A stretch of 64,000 bases of DNA from Piezodorus guildinii (taxonomy: Eukaryota; Arthropoda; Insecta; Hemiptera; Pentatomidae). The stretch is taken from the NCBI GenBank assembly GCA_023052935.1, contig CM041292.1, positions 140,953,143-141,017,142 on the forward strand, written 5' to 3'. Position 1 is the stretch's first letter. Each line of letters opens with the position of its first letter. A program made the position numbers and the translations under genes. The notes below the pieces were generated by a model. The model saw only the letters and a list, made by a program, of their open reading frames with translations, searched no databases and was not told the DNA's origin. Below are positions 53,072 to 64,000 of the stretch, piece by piece.

Positions 53072-53878
53072 ACGATAAATAACCAAGTCCCGCAAAAAGG
53101 TCTGTGTGTGTGTGTGTGGGTATCTCCCGGGCGGAAACGGTGAGTCCTATGAAACTGAAATTTCATATTTAAGACAAGTGTACGTCCGAGATGTTACAGA
53201 ATCGTTTTCATCAAAATCGGCGGACCGGAAGATCCGCTTTGTTGCACGCGTTTTGCACCTTTTTACAATTTCCTCAAAAACGGCTCTAATGATTTTGATT
53301 AAACTCCCTATATCGATGTAAAATTTGATGGGCTTTAATGTCATGAAGGTTTCATTCTGATTTAAATAGTATATAAATAGTATGCTACAGGGCTTAAACG
53401 CCGATATTTTAAATTTTCTTCCTCTAAAGTGCCTTTAATTTTGTAGATTTAAACAAATTTGGAACATCATCTTATTAGCATTGATAAATAACGTGTAAAT
53501 ATGTAAGTTGGGCGAATTTGATAAACAACTAAAGGAGAAAAGTGCAAACATATTTTTTTATTCAATTTTTGCGTGTTTGAACATACTACAAGAATAGTAA
53601 TATAGATGTATAATATACCGTTGGATAGCTTAAGATTTTAGAAAAATATTATCTAATACACGGAATTGTAAAGGTTAATGGAGAGTGATGAAAAGCCGAC
53701 ACAACTAACTGATTTTTGATGATTATTATAGATAAAAATATAATAGTTTATTTAATAAAACACGTGTTTCTGTTGAAATTAATAATAATTAATTCTTTAA
53801 AAATATATTTAAAATATTTAGAAATACTTAACTTGATTTTAATAATGGGAGTGAAAGTCGTGTGTTGCGCGCACCAGA
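53072..53878 (+). mobile_element. Family H copy H13, lacking the hairpin end
   Basis: Starts in ATAACCAAGTCCCGCAAAAA with a GT tract (53102-53120), then TATCTCCCGGGCGGAAACGG, TACGTCCGAGATGTTAC, GCTTAAACGCCGATATTTTA, ending GTTGCGCGCACCAGA. Confidence 0.7.
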
Positions 53879-54114
53879 TGTTTTTTAATACAATTGATTT
53901 TCATCAGATATACTTTAAACATCATACCATAACAATGTTTATATTTTATATTAATACATGTGGTTGCATTTTATCTTAAAGTTTCTTTATTTTATTAAAT
54001 ATTGCTACTTTCATTATTTTTTCCCTTCTGATCGAATCTCAGAAATGAGAAAAGCCCCGAAAGTTAACAAGATCTTAAAATCTTAAGACTTTAAACTAAG
54101 CAAATATTAAATCT
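53879..54114. other. AT-rich spacer
   Basis: Nothing recognised. Confidence 0.4.
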
Positions 54115-54430
54115 TTGCATTTAATTATGGACAGACGTTTTAACCTTCTACTTAACTAATAAAGGCTAATTACAAGTCCTTTTTGAGGCCTATCTTGACT
54201 TACAGAGTAGAACTTTGAGGTACTACTTAACCACCCAGTCCTTCCAATATTTAATCCATGCAACCTAAATCCCTGCGTAAAATCGTCAATCCTTACTTTA
54301 TCATGAATTAAATCATCAGCCATGACCTAATTTTCCATATGTGTCAGATTTGACCAAAATAAGACATTATTCCTTCCCCGACAACTTACATTCCCACTCT
54401 AATCATGTCTTCCACTTCAATGTAATACAC
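54115..54430 (+). pseudogene. Family J LINE, heavily decayed fragment
   Basis: Broken frames give GRRF-like NLLLN, FPYVSDLTKIRHYSFPDNLH and SHSNHVFHF, the degraded C-terminus of a J reverse transcriptase (compare VPYVSELARTRYQSFHEKLH). Many stops. One of the oldest J copies. Confidence 0.6.
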
Positions 54431-54449
54431 GGTTTTTCGGGTAAAAAAT

Positions 54450-54960
54450 AGTAATAATTGTTTTCTCTATCTTCAATAATAACTGAGTAATGGGCGTATT
54501 AATGGGTAAAATTGCAATTATTTTCTTTGCTTTTTTTCTAATTATTCGCGGTTTATTGCATATTAAACACTAATAATTTTGTTCTTTCGAGAATAACGGA
54601 GTTGCAAACGTATATGCAGGCAATATTGCTTTTTTTTTTTTTTTTTTTTTTTGGTTAAGCGATTTACTGATTCTAAAACTCTTTACGTATTATTATTTTT
54701 TTTTTTTTACATTCTTTACATATCTAACCTCAGGAGTAACTGATTTATGGGTGTATTTATGAGTAAAATTTCAATTTATTTTCTCTCGTTTCTAAATATT
54801 CTCGTTTTTTCGGTTAAAAACACTACTAAATTTTTTCTCCATCTCCAATAATAACTGAATTATGGGCGTATTTATGAGTAAAATTTCAATATTTTTCATT
54901 TCATTCTTCTCTTTTTATGTAATTATTCTCCACATTTTTTTTTTTTTTTTTTTTTTTGTT
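54450..54960 (-). repeat. Family T tandem repeats, ~110-bp units
   Basis: Units ATAATAACTGAGTAATGGGC, GTAACTGATTTATGGGTGTA and ATAATAACTGAATTATGGGC start near 54472, 54732 and 54843. Each is followed by GTATTTATGAGTAAAATTTC. The last two are about 110 bases apart. T runs (54630-54652, 54930-54957) lie between. Opposite orientation to 58.9-59.4 kb. Confidence 0.68.
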
Positions 54961-55223
54961 ATTCGTTATTTGGATTTAACTTATCATGAAACGTAAGCCC
55001 TCAAATTTTGGTGGAATACAAAGGTACATTAAAAATAATAAACTATAAAATATGTAAAAAGTTAAAAATCAAATAGATAAAAATAACATTATTTCACTAA
55101 CCTTATATATAAAACATAATGAAGTTTTTACTTACCACGTTCGATTTCATCTAGCATATATTATGGGACCAACCAAGGCTCATCAGCAGAGAAAAAAGAC
55201 AATAATCCTTTATTTTACCATCT
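54961..55223. other. AT-rich spacer
   Basis: 54990-55015 (GTAAGCCCTCAAATTTT) is the reverse of a family T phrase at 22685. Nothing else. Confidence 0.4.
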
Positions 55224-55598
55224 TTATTTAGCAGGAAAAATGCCTAAATTCGTAAAGAGAATTTGAAGATAGATTCGTACTGTGGAAGATAATCCCACAT
55301 CAGTATGTGAAGGGTTAATAGCTAAAACCGTTAGGACTCCCTGAGATGTGCTGCCTTCACTGCAAAGGTAAATGTGATTAAAAATTACTAACCACTCCCT
55401 TGTCATCCGTCATACGGTCAAATTACCCTTTTTTAGTATTCTGCTGGTGACCAATTTAAAAGCATTTTCCGGTTCTATCGATCCTCGAAATGGCCCTTCT
55501 AAATTTATAAATATGACTGGCCTTGATGAGTTCACAATACCGTTTGAATTCCATAATTCATACATTTCCTCTTTGACCACAAGGAAATCGCTTTCCAT
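55224..55598 (-). pseudogene. Unidentified ORF broken by one stop (~125 codons)
   Basis: On the minus strand one reading frame runs from ATG at 55598 to the stop at 55224, interrupted only by TGA at 55410-55412. The first half reads MESDFLVVKEEMYELWNSNG, then RPVIFINLEGPFRGSIEPEN. The second half reads MTREWLVIFNHIYLCSEGST, then LAINPSHTDVGLSSTVRIYL and ends GIFPAK. The composition is more balanced than that of the flanks. The stop context GTATGACGG would be explained by a CGA to TGA transition. I do not recognise the family. It may be a host pseudogene, an exon or a remnant of an unfamiliar transposon. No copy is visible elsewhere in the window. Confidence 0.35.
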
Positions 55599-56199
55599 AC
55601 TGCTGCATAGTTTATATCTGTGTTAATACCTTTTAGAAAAAAGGAAAAGAACCATTATCGGACGGCCCGACAGTTTTATTTATAGTTTTATACACATTTT
55701 ACGATTTACTTTCCAAGGGAGCGAGAAAATGTAAAATTTATTTAAAACAAATCTAAATTTCATTTCTCACTTAAATAAGGCTGAATAAATTGATTTAATT
55801 AAATATATATGTGTTTCTTTTCTTACTAAATTAAATCCTGGCAACTCAGTAATTGCGATTAATTAACTTAGTATAAGGAAATCGCGATTAATTATTTATG
55901 AAAAAAATATAAGCCAATATATACATAAGCCAATCATATAGATTTTTTTAAGGTGGAGAAAAAAGCTAATATACTTTTAGGAAGAGGACATCATGTCGAG
56001 AAAAAAAAAAAATCCCTCCTTAAATCTGAAGGCATAGGAATCCGAATAACGAATACTTAAAAAATCCCGTTTTTTCCGGCGTCCGCCGTCCGAATCTACT
56101 TTACCTTTAATTTTTTTTCGAAATTTGGCATAGAAATAATAGGGCATCTAACGATCATCCTAACCCTGGACGTTGATATTAACCGATTAAATTTACTAT
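55599..56199. other. AT-rich spacer
   Basis: Nothing recognised; a short GC patch (TCCGGCGTCCGCCGTCCG) at 56077-56094. Confidence 0.4.
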
Positions 56200-56678
56200 C
56201 GCGGCATATTAAAAAAGGTTTAATTCAATTACTCAGTTATTTTTCAAGATAGAGAAAATGTTTTATTAAGTTTGCTAATTAAGAAATATCGAATAATTGT
56301 GTAAAAAAAAAAAAAAATTGTATTGGATTTTAGGATAAGGATAACGCGACAAAAAAAAGGGGGGGGGGATAAATCTTGCCTATAAATTCACTTATAACTC
56401 AGTTATTTTCGAATTAGATAAATAATTCTATAGAGTTTTATAATTAATGCACCACGATAAATTCTAAAACATAAAAAAATAAGGAAAAGGAATCGAAATT
56501 ACACCTTTATATATATATATATATATATATATGCCATAACTGAGTTATTTTTTATAATAGAAAAAAGAATATATAGAGTTTTAGATTCAGGAAACCGATG
56601 CATAAAAAAAGAAAAAAAAAAAAAAGAATATTATTGATCTATTTCATCGTTACGAATTATATATATATATATATATTC

Positions 56679-56680
<2 letters not shown>
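56200..56680 (+). repeat. Family T tandem repeats
   Basis: TTACTCAGTTATTTTTCAAG, TAACTCAGTTATTTTCG and TAACTGAGTTATTTTTTA near 56229, 56395 and 56537, each followed by an AGATAGA/GTTTTA motif. A TA array at 56510-56532 and a G run at 56359-56368 are inside. Confidence 0.65.
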
Positions 56681-56684
<4 letters not shown>

Positions 56685-56710
<26 letters not shown>

Positions 56711-57000
56711 TGAGATATATTACAATTTGTTTCTATATGAACATTAGTAATAGTGATATAAGATCCCATTCACACAATATATACAGTATACAATGATAAA
56801 GTCAAATTAATAAAATGTAATATATGTACAAAATAAGACAACAAACAACAACCTATAACTGAGATAAATATAAATAAACGATGTATATATATAGAGAATT
56901 AAATAATAATAAATATAAAAACAAAACATTAACCTATAATTGAGATAAATAAAAGTTTGCAAATAAACATACATCATTTGAACAAACATAACTATATATA
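56685..57000 (-). repeat. Lineage D Jockey-type LINE, 3' UTR copy
   Basis: T-run (56683-56709), ATATATTACAATTTG, AGATCCCATTCACACAATAT, AAAGTCAAATTAATAAAATG. Same order as 31335-31450. It sits inside the family T stretch, since T sequence resumes at about 57180. Confidence 0.65.
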
Positions 57001-57179
57001 GTTACGAATTATAATAGTTTTAATTTCCCCAAAACCACGTTATTATTGAAGATACAAAACATTAAAAGTTTTCTGGTATCAGTAATTTTAATTTTAATTA
57101 TTTCAATGAAAATTAAATGAAAAGAAAAGGAAATAATAAGGAAGTCAAGTATAAATGCTTTTGGATTATTATTTTCAAT

Positions 57180-57475
57180 TATTAACCTTCGTAACTGACC
57201 GACAAAAAATAACTCCCTCTCAAAATTGAGATCGTATGTTTCAAGTTACGTAGAACCTGAATAAACGATTAAAAAATCCATCCGTTCTATTCAAATTAAT
57301 AAGGATCATAAAAATCGGTCCAGAAATAGTAGAGATAAAGTGTTTTTATTGTTCATTTTTCTTTGATTAATTTTTTGTTTTTCAAAATAATGAGTTGCCA
57401 GTAATCAGCTATATAAACTGTTATATCCTAATATTGTAATTAGGAAATAATCAACCAGGCATTGCATTCTTATTA
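57180..57475 (+). repeat. Family T, continuation
   Basis: CTCTCAAAATTGAGATCGTA, ATCCATCCGTTC, CAGCTATATAAACTGTTATA, GGAAATAATCAACCAGGC match 22.66-23.3 kb and 41.1-41.3 kb in order. Confidence 0.62.
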
Positions 57476-57821
57476 TTTTCTAGGCATACAAAAATACGCA
57501 TAGATGTTTGTTTACTGTACGGATTTATCTGAATTTCGTATCGTTGTCTGAGTTATATTATATTAGATCTCTTTTTAAAAATCTATTGTTTATTTTAATT
57601 CTTAATTCTAAACATTTTCACCACTCCAACCAATCTCACTCTGTATACAATTCTTCATAATGTTTACTAAACTTGATTTAAAAATTACATATTAATAAAA
57701 TTTTCAATCTGATAGATTATCAAAATTTCAAGATCGCGCATATAAAAACTAAAATAGGAAAATAAAGGTAAAACTAATTTTTTAAAAATTGATATATTTA
57801 ATGAAATTTGAAAAATCTATC
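57476..57821. other. AT-rich spacer
   Basis: Nothing recognised. Confidence 0.4.
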
Positions 57822-58676
57822 AAACTACTTTCACTTACCTTCGTTGTTTATATCAATTTAAGAATTTTTAAACACATTTAGGAACGAAAATAACTTGTTA
57901 AAGAATTATTTACTTTGAGTTTTAATAAAAGGTTGTGTTTTATTAAATAATTTACTATACTATTATCGACTACTATCTGTTTGTTTTATCACCGTCCCCT
58001 TAATTTTCACAACATTATATATAAGATAATATTTTTTCTAAATCATTAACTTTCTAACGGTATATTATACATCCATATTACTGTTTTCATGTTCAAAAAT
58101 ACAAACTATACTTAAAAAATAGTTTCGCTTTTTTTCTCTTTAGTTAATTCGTTTAACTTCTATATTCAACTGTTTTTTAGCGATGCTAATCAGATGGGAT
58201 GGTCAATTTCATATAATCTACTAAATTAAATTACTTTAGGGCAACAAATTTTAAAATATCGGCATTTAAGCCCTGTCCGACTATTTCAATTAGAATTAAA
58301 CGAACATAATATTAAAGCTCATCCAATTTCACCCATCGATATAGTTAGTTCAATTAAAATCGTTAGAGCCGTTTTTGATAGAATCGTAAAAAGGTCCAAA
58401 ATCTATGGTATAAAGTGACTCTTCTGGTGGTTAGCTGATTTTGATGAAAAGGGTGCTGGAACATCTCGGGCGTATTGTTCTCTTAAATATGAAATTTAAA
58501 TTTTGTCAACTTTTCGTTTTCGTGCTATTTCCATTCACACACACATACCTTTTTGAAACTGGATTTGAATATTTTCAAGATAGCAGTACTTTCCCGTACT
58601 ATAGTAGGTAGGTAAGGTGTTTAAGGGCGATAAATCTCCTACTATATATTTTATATATAGCTAAATGAAAGTAAAA
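57822..58676 (-). mobile_element. Family H copy H14
   Basis: Plus strand: CTACTTTCACTTACCTTCG, GCATTTAAGCCCTGTCCGAC, CAATTAAAATCGTTAGAGCC, ACATCTCGGGCGTATTG, a short CA tract, GATAGCAGTACTTTCCCG, and the end CTAAATGAAAGTAA. The TCTGGTGCGGGC cap is missing or mutated. Confidence 0.68.
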
Positions 58677-58889
58677 ATATTAATGAAATACAAATATTAT
58701 ATTACCTTAGCCATTATATAATTTAGATTAATTTATCGATGAGTCTTTAGTACGCGACGAATTATAATTAACTGCATTTATCAATGAATCAATGAAGTTA
58801 GTTTTGAAGATAGAAAAAATATTTATCAGTGTTTATTAACAACAAAAAAATAATACAAAAAATACGCGAAGAATTATAAAAAAGAGAAA
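58677..58889. other. AT-rich spacer
   Basis: Nothing recognised. Confidence 0.4.
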
Positions 58890-59404
58890 AAAGAAAAGAA
58901 AAGAAATTGAAATTTTATTCATAAATACGTCCATAACTCAGTTATTTTTGAAGATAGAGAAAAATGTGTAAAAAGTTTCAGAAGCAGTAAAGCGCGATAA
59001 ACATTAAAAAAGGAAAAAATTGAAATCTTGCCCATATGTACGCCCATAACTCAGTTATTTTTTAAGATAGCGAAAATATTTATTAGTGTTTTTAAACCAA
59101 AAAACTGTTATGAAAAAAAGCAAACAATTGAAATTTTACTCATAACTCATTTTTTTTTTAAAGATTATTTTTGAAGAGAAAAATATGTACAGAGATTTAG
59201 AATCAGTAAAGCGCAATAAAAAGAAGAAAAAAAAATGTTGATCTGAATGTTTAAGTCACAACTTATAATTGATGTAATTCCACCAAAAACTCGATTATTT
59301 TTGAAGATAGAGCAAAAGATTAGCAGCTATAAACAACTATATAAAACGTTATACCCTAATATAGTTATTTCGAAATAATAAACATTTGTGTTATAATTTG
59401 CAGC

Positions 59405-59405
<1 letters not shown>
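58890..59405 (+). repeat. Family T tandem repeats and 3' part
   Basis: ATACGTCCATAACTCAGTTA (58925), GTACGCCCATAACTCAGTTA (59038) and ACTCATAACTCATTTTTTTT (59139), each preceded by TTGAAATYTT and followed by GAAGATAGAG. Spacing is about 115 and 105 bases. The block then runs into the shared T end (TTATACCCTAATATAGTTAT). Confidence 0.7.

Positions 59406-59443
<38 letters not shown>
59406..59443. repeat. Long T homopolymer
   Basis: About 36-37 consecutive T residues directly after the end of the family T copy, possibly the poly-A of a minus-strand retroposon with no recognisable body. Confidence 0.85.
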
Positions 59444-59445
<2 letters not shown>

Positions 59446-60270
59446 TTAATAAACGTCTTAACTAGATTAAATTGATCAAGTAAGCTTATTACAAGAGTCA
59501 TGTGACGTTATGATAATTGGATCGAAAGTCGTTGATACGTATCCCCAGTTTGGAAACGAATACTTAGCTGTGTATACAATTACCAAGGTAGTTATCGGTA
59601 CACGTGTAAGGAAGGGCTTGTATATAAATGCAGTGGTTGTGCGCTCCTTGAGAAGGAATCGGACGGAATTGAAGCCGCTCGCTAGCAGTAATAATTGCTA
59701 ATTAGGGGCTGAGAGTTGGACTAGATTGGCCGTTGACACGAAACCCTCTGGTAAAAAATGAGGGAAAAAATGCTACTATTACATAGCTAATAACCTAGCG
59801 ACTTCACAACGACTGCCTGGCGCGTCTGCGTCAATTATATGTCGAGTTGTGATCCTGCGATAGCACTTATGGGAAATTAGTTTTTCATCGTTCTCTCAGC
59901 CTACCCGTGGTCAGAAAGTCTTATATCTGATAATAAAAAATTTGAACCACGTTTTCGAAATAAAAATTAAAAAAAAAAAAATGTTTTATGGAAATATTTT
60001 AGAAAACCATTAACATATTTTTTTTCGTAAAAGTCGGTTGATCCAGTCAGGAGAAAAAATTTCTTTTTTTATTTTTCACTATGAAGAGCCTGCGATAAAA
60101 TTGAAATAAATATATATCACGGAGGACCTTCCAATGAAATAATGTAGCAAATAATTGAAGGTGTACCGTACCAAACTATCAAAACCTAAAAAATATTTTT
60201 TGAAAAATTCAAAATAAATTTTTACTAACATTTTCATGTAAATATTTTTTGAAACTCCTTTTTAAAATCC
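59444..60270. other. Low-copy spacer; possible S2-like remnant
   Basis: A 63-codon frame (59510-59701) is unrecognised. 59700-59810 (GGGGCTGAGAGTTGG, ACGAAACCCTCTGG, AATAACCTAGCGAC) faintly recalls the S2 body but is not convincing. Confidence 0.3.
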
Positions 60271-60352
60271 CTAATATATATATACTTTTTTTTTTTTATT
60301 TTATTTTATTTATTTATTTTTTTTTTTTTTTTTTTTTATTTTTTTTTTTTTG
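60271..60352. repeat. T-rich simple sequence
   Basis: Poly-T with interspersed TTTA, about 70 bases. Confidence 0.85.
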
Positions 60353-62084
60353 AGCTGAATCCATTGAGCTGTTTAGGAGAAAACATTTTTTTTTTCCTCT
60401 CCATAACTTCCCATAACTCCCTCTCCATAAGGATTAAGGGGCTAAAACTTTGCAAGAGGTTGTTTCTCATAGGTGTGAATCAATGGTATAAATTTGGTTT
60501 TGATGTACGCGGAGGCAGATTTCACATGCTTATTCCGCTAGGTATTTTGTTTCAAACTGCTCTGCGTAAGAGTACTTCTACTTTTTGTATCAGAATAAAA
60601 ATCATTCTTTTCTTATTTTTGGTTTTTTAAATATTGACATATAAATATATATTTCACAGTTTTTCTTCATTGTTCACAAGAAGGATCGTCTTGAACTTAT
60701 AATTGGGATTCTTGTGAAAATGGGTACCTGACCATCCGAAGAACAAGGAGACAATTGAGTTCATTAAGGAAACGTTTCGCATCGTTGTAATTTTTTCTTT
60801 TATTTTCGAGAACCTGCATCTTATGAATGGTTCTAATTAACATAAATTAAAGTTGCATAGAATATTTTTTTATTTAAAAAGTAATTTTTTTAATTATTAT
60901 TATTCTAAATGATTTATTGCATACATAGATCTATTTTATTTTATAACCTTATCAAAAAATAATTACATAGATCTATTTCCCTCTATACCCATATCAATAA
61001 ATAATTAAAGTTAAAAAATATATAAAAAAAGTCCAGCATATATTAGTCAACAAAACCGTACAAATACATTTTCACAAGATTTATGTACTAGGAATGGGTC
61101 GGTGGGTGGTTTCCGCCCCTCTCCCCACAAGATTCCTTCCGTGAAGACGCACCCCTAACTGAGGTTTTTCCGAAAGATTACATTAAATCCTTCCTTAACT
61201 TTCGCTGTCTTCTTATGCCAGCGAGGAAATATTAGGGCAACTCATTACCACATAGTGTTTCCATTAGTAAATTGAGTTTTTTGTCCCCCTGGCCCGTCGC
61301 CAATTGTGTTTTTGCTCAATGTATATCGCAAAAGGGATTGTTGCAGAAGCAAAACCTATATTTTAGAGGAAAATTTCATCTAAGAGAAAATTGATTTTTA
61401 CACATTACGATGTATGTATAAACGAATAATCTGAATATTTAATTTAACAAATATAATTTTACCTTGACTGAAAAAAATTTAATTTAATAATAAACAACTA
61501 TTTACAGAAAGCAAACTCCATTTAAGAAAAATAGGCTAATAATAAATCTAATCATCAATAATGAAAATCAACAGCACTACAGAAATACCAACTTAATAAG
61601 AAGAATGAAGAATGAATTCATAATTTATATGATTGGATTATACAAATTAAAACATCGATAAATCATACTACGAAAAAACATCAAGGGTAGAAAGAACTAT
61701 GGATAATGAAAATATTGAAATAGTTAAAGACGATGTAAAATAATGTATCCGTGAATAAAATAAGCAATATGTAAAATTGTAAAAAAAATTGCCAAATATT
61801 TTTATTAACCATAATTCCATATAAAAACACTGAAATCACGTTAGGTTTTATTATTTCCCTATAATTGAAAACAAAAACTGTCTGTTGCATTTATTCATAT
61901 CTATTCGATTTAGCTGAAAGTTTTTCATTAGAATGATATATGCTTGTTAATATTGGTGCAATTAATATTTTTTGGAAATAGTATTACCTTTCAAAGGACC
62001 GCATAAATATTCCGTTTAGGATTCAGACATCAAAGGGTATTCAAAATAACAGTAATTTTAAGCGCCTTACTTTCGAATCCTCAC
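60353..62084. other. AT-rich, low-copy spacer
   Basis: An 88-codon plus frame at 60364-60630 (hydrophobic, unrecognised) is doubtful. 61085-61330 is GC-richer with no frame. Nothing else. Confidence 0.35.
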
Positions 62085-62660
62085 ACAAGACTGAAACGAC
62101 AAGAAACTGCTCGAAGATATCGATTACTACAGCACTTACTAGACAAACGTTCAAAACTTCCAGTATATTACAAAAGACTCATCTACATCACTATTATCAG
62201 ACCTATTTGGACATATGGAATCGAGCTTTGGGGCTCTACGAAACCATCTAATTCCTCCCGCATCCAGTCCTTACAACCCAAAAATCCTTCGCAAAATCCT
62301 AAATGCCCCTTTTTTGTCACAAATCAACTCCTCCATAATGACTTAAACACCCCATTTATTGCAGACATAGCCCGTGATGGATACTCCTCTTTCCATTCTT
62401 AACTCTCTGCCCATACAAACCCACTTGTTCGTAATTTATCTTCCTCAGATATCCCTGATAACCATCCAAGGCGACAGAAAAGAAGGTGGCCTCGGAACCT
62501 ACTGTTTTAAAATAGTTAGTGAAGTGCAATAGTTAGTGAAGGTAGTTCTTTCTCAAGACTTTTTCATGATTTTTTATTATCATTCTACATATTTACTTTT
62601 TTGTGTTCTTTAATATAGTTGTAAATTACTATAAATAAATAAAACAAATTTTAAAAAACA
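62085..62660 (+). pseudogene. Family J LINE, 5'-truncated relic with A-rich tail
   Basis: Frames spell NPHTRLKRQETARRY, YYKRLIYITIIRPIWTYGIE, LWGSTKPSNSSRIQSL, KILRKILNAPFFVTNQLLHN, and RRWPRNLLF, almost the same order as the J copy at 50.0-49.6 kb. Several frameshifts (near 62100, 62275) and a stop break it. The 3' UTR ends GTTGTAAATTACTATAAATA, then an AAATAAAAC tail at about 62640-62660. Confidence 0.85.
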
Positions 62661-63840
62661 GTAATTTTCCGGTCCAAAATTACATTTCTTGGAATATTCT
62701 TGTCGTATTTCAATAATATTTATGAATATTTTAATTACATGTAAAAAGAAAATTCATTTCTAAAAATTAAACGATAATGAGTTAACGTTGATAATTGACA
62801 AACATTTCAGGAAACATACAATGGGGATTAACAAATTTTCTGATCATTATGTTTCTTTTTATCGTACTGTATTAATAATCAAATGTTTTATTTTTTAAAA
62901 TTCATATTTGTATTGTAAAAATTTAAAAAAATCATATCTTAATATAATAATTATTATTAAGTAATAAACTTAATGTTAACACTTCTGACAGTTGTGAATT
63001 AAACAATATGAAGATAAAAGAAAATTTCATATATAAGTGAAAATAATATTAAGTAATAGTAGTAACTAAAAATTAGCATATAATTAATTATTCATCTTGG
63101 GGCATCCCAATAACTAATAAATTTAATACAAAACATTTATGAAAGACGCATTAATAATTTATTAAACCTAAGCATTCCTATGGTTAAGTGGCATAGTCTA
63201 CATACTGTAAAAAAATTCAGATCAAATGACCGAGTCATTTGAGTGAAATTTTCAAGAACTAATTCTGATGTATCTCCAAAGGTCTAGAGTTCCTTGGGTC
63301 GGACGAAGTACGCTTTGAAGCAAGGAGTTTTGTCTTTCCTTAATCGAAGCTCGGTTTAGATAAGTTTTTTAATAAAACTTAAGTTATATAGAACACGGCA
63401 AATAGTTAATAGAAATATTATTCACCAGTATATTTAGATATAAATGAAGTTTTGCCGAAATTGCCCCTATACAATACAACCCAATTTCATTTGCTGTTTT
63501 TTTGGTTCAGTGCTCATCTATAATCTGGACTGTTAGCGTTAGAGGGGTTAGCGGAAAGAAATCGGGATTTCAAAAGATATTATTGCGGAAGTAATCATTT
63601 TTAGCCACTTCTGCGAACTGCATTTTGTGTTTAACCCTCAATTCAAACTGAGTAAGCAATCACAGTTGTGGCCCCCACATATGACCTTTTGACTAATTGT
63701 TCTCCGCCTAAAAGGCTCTCTACTCATGAATGAAGAGATATGAAGCTAAGTTCCAAACAGCATTTGAAATTGCGATTGTAACAGAATGGAGCAACATGTG
63801 CAAGGATCCGTTGTCAACTAACTAATCCTCATGGTAACTG
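62661..63840. other. AT-rich spacer
   Basis: Nothing recognised to 63500. Base composition becomes more balanced after 63500 without a clear frame. Confidence 0.4.
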
Positions 63841-63854
63841 GTAATTGAGCCGCT

Positions 63855-63960
63855 AGCCAATAGGAAGCGAGTAGGCCTCATAGGGCTGCAGTGGCCAATC
63901 AGGTGCATGCTCTGAGGAACCTTGCCAATTTACAGTTACATGCACCCGCAGAGATTGGTT
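63855..63960. promoter_or_regulatory. Cluster of four CCAAT boxes
   Basis: CCAAT occurs at 63857-63861, 63895-63899 and 63925-63929, and its complement ATTGG at 63954-63958, within about 100 bases of GC-richer DNA at the right edge. Such clusters bind NF-Y in animal promoters. No TATA box or downstream gene can be seen before the window ends, so a promoter role is inference. Confidence 0.25.
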
Positions 63961-64000
63961 GACTCTATTTACATGCGGTTCTGTTTGTCCCTTAGATGAG

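Noticed and set aside
59640..59830. Possible S2 SINE copy
   Set aside because: Only faint, scattered similarity to the S2 body; no head or TSD.
43828..63908. GGCCAATC(A/G)GGTGC shared by 43.83 and 63.89 kb
   Set aside because: Similarity does not extend beyond the 13-14 bases; likely chance around CCAAT.
1..64000. CRISPR arrays, operons, prokaryotic promoters or phage genes
   Set aside because: No spaced direct repeats, ribosome-binding sites or clustered genes; the window is eukaryotic.

Overview
This 64 kb window looks like intergenic DNA from a large, AT-rich animal genome, most likely an arthropod and probably an insect. I infer this from the repeat mix: Jockey-clade, CR1-like, RNase-H-bearing (I/R1/Jockey type), RTE-like and R2-like LINE remains, tRNA-headed SINEs, and Helentron-like non-autonomous elements. 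The species cannot be named. There are no prokaryotic features and no convincing intact host gene. Most long frames are retrotransposon fragments or low-complexity frames in microsatellites.

The one large open reading frame, at 7.35-10.22 kb on the minus strand, encodes a 956-aa endonuclease/reverse transcriptase of a CR1-like LINE (family K here). The tail of its ORF1 lies upstream of it. Its 3' end carries a small GGGAC/GTCCC hairpin that recurs in four other copies. This element sits inside an older Jockey-type LINE whose two halves can be read on either side. Other LINE pieces are a GC-richer Jockey-type insertion with a perfect 12-bp target duplication (14.2-15.0 kb), an RNase H/zinc-knuckle ORF (23.3 kb), and a Jockey fragment with a frameshift just before its YADD box (49.5-50.6 kb). 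There is also a three-lineage mosaic ending in an R2-like restriction-type endonuclease remnant (36.5-37.9 kb), an RTE-like reverse-transcriptase relic (48.5-48.9 kb), and several short 3' stubs.

The commonest repeat is family H, with fourteen full or partial copies of about 0.9 kb. Its ends have 12-bp subterminal inverted repeats (ACTTTCACTTAC), a 3' hairpin with a TA loop and an internal CA/GT microsatellite. One end reads TCTGGTGCGGGC, and some copies lie head-to-tail. This architecture resembles Helentron-associated elements (HINE/DINE-1). Three SINE families (S1, S2, S3) and four foldback or hairpin elements are inserted into or beside these repeats, several with visible target-site duplications. 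A further family (T) contains ~110-bp tandem units.

Layout: 0-3.5 kb low-copy sequence with S3, S1 and Jockey pieces; 3.5-6 kb two H copies, one with a foldback insertion; 6-11 kb the nested LINE; 11-16 kb tandem H copies and an inverted pair of K relics around the 12-bp-TSD insertion; 16-25 kb SINEs and the RNase H ORF; 25-32 kb degenerate tandem repeats, microsatellites and H6; 32-36 kb low-copy sequence with one exon-like coiled-coil segment; 36-48 kb the LINE mosaic and four H copies; 48-54 kb LINE relics and a ~390-bp palindrome; 54-60 kb family T and one broken unidentified ORF; 60-64 kb low-copy sequence, one Jockey relic and a CCAAT-box cluster at the right edge. Coordinates of repeat ends were read by eye and are accurate to about 5-20 bases unless a target duplication fixes them.
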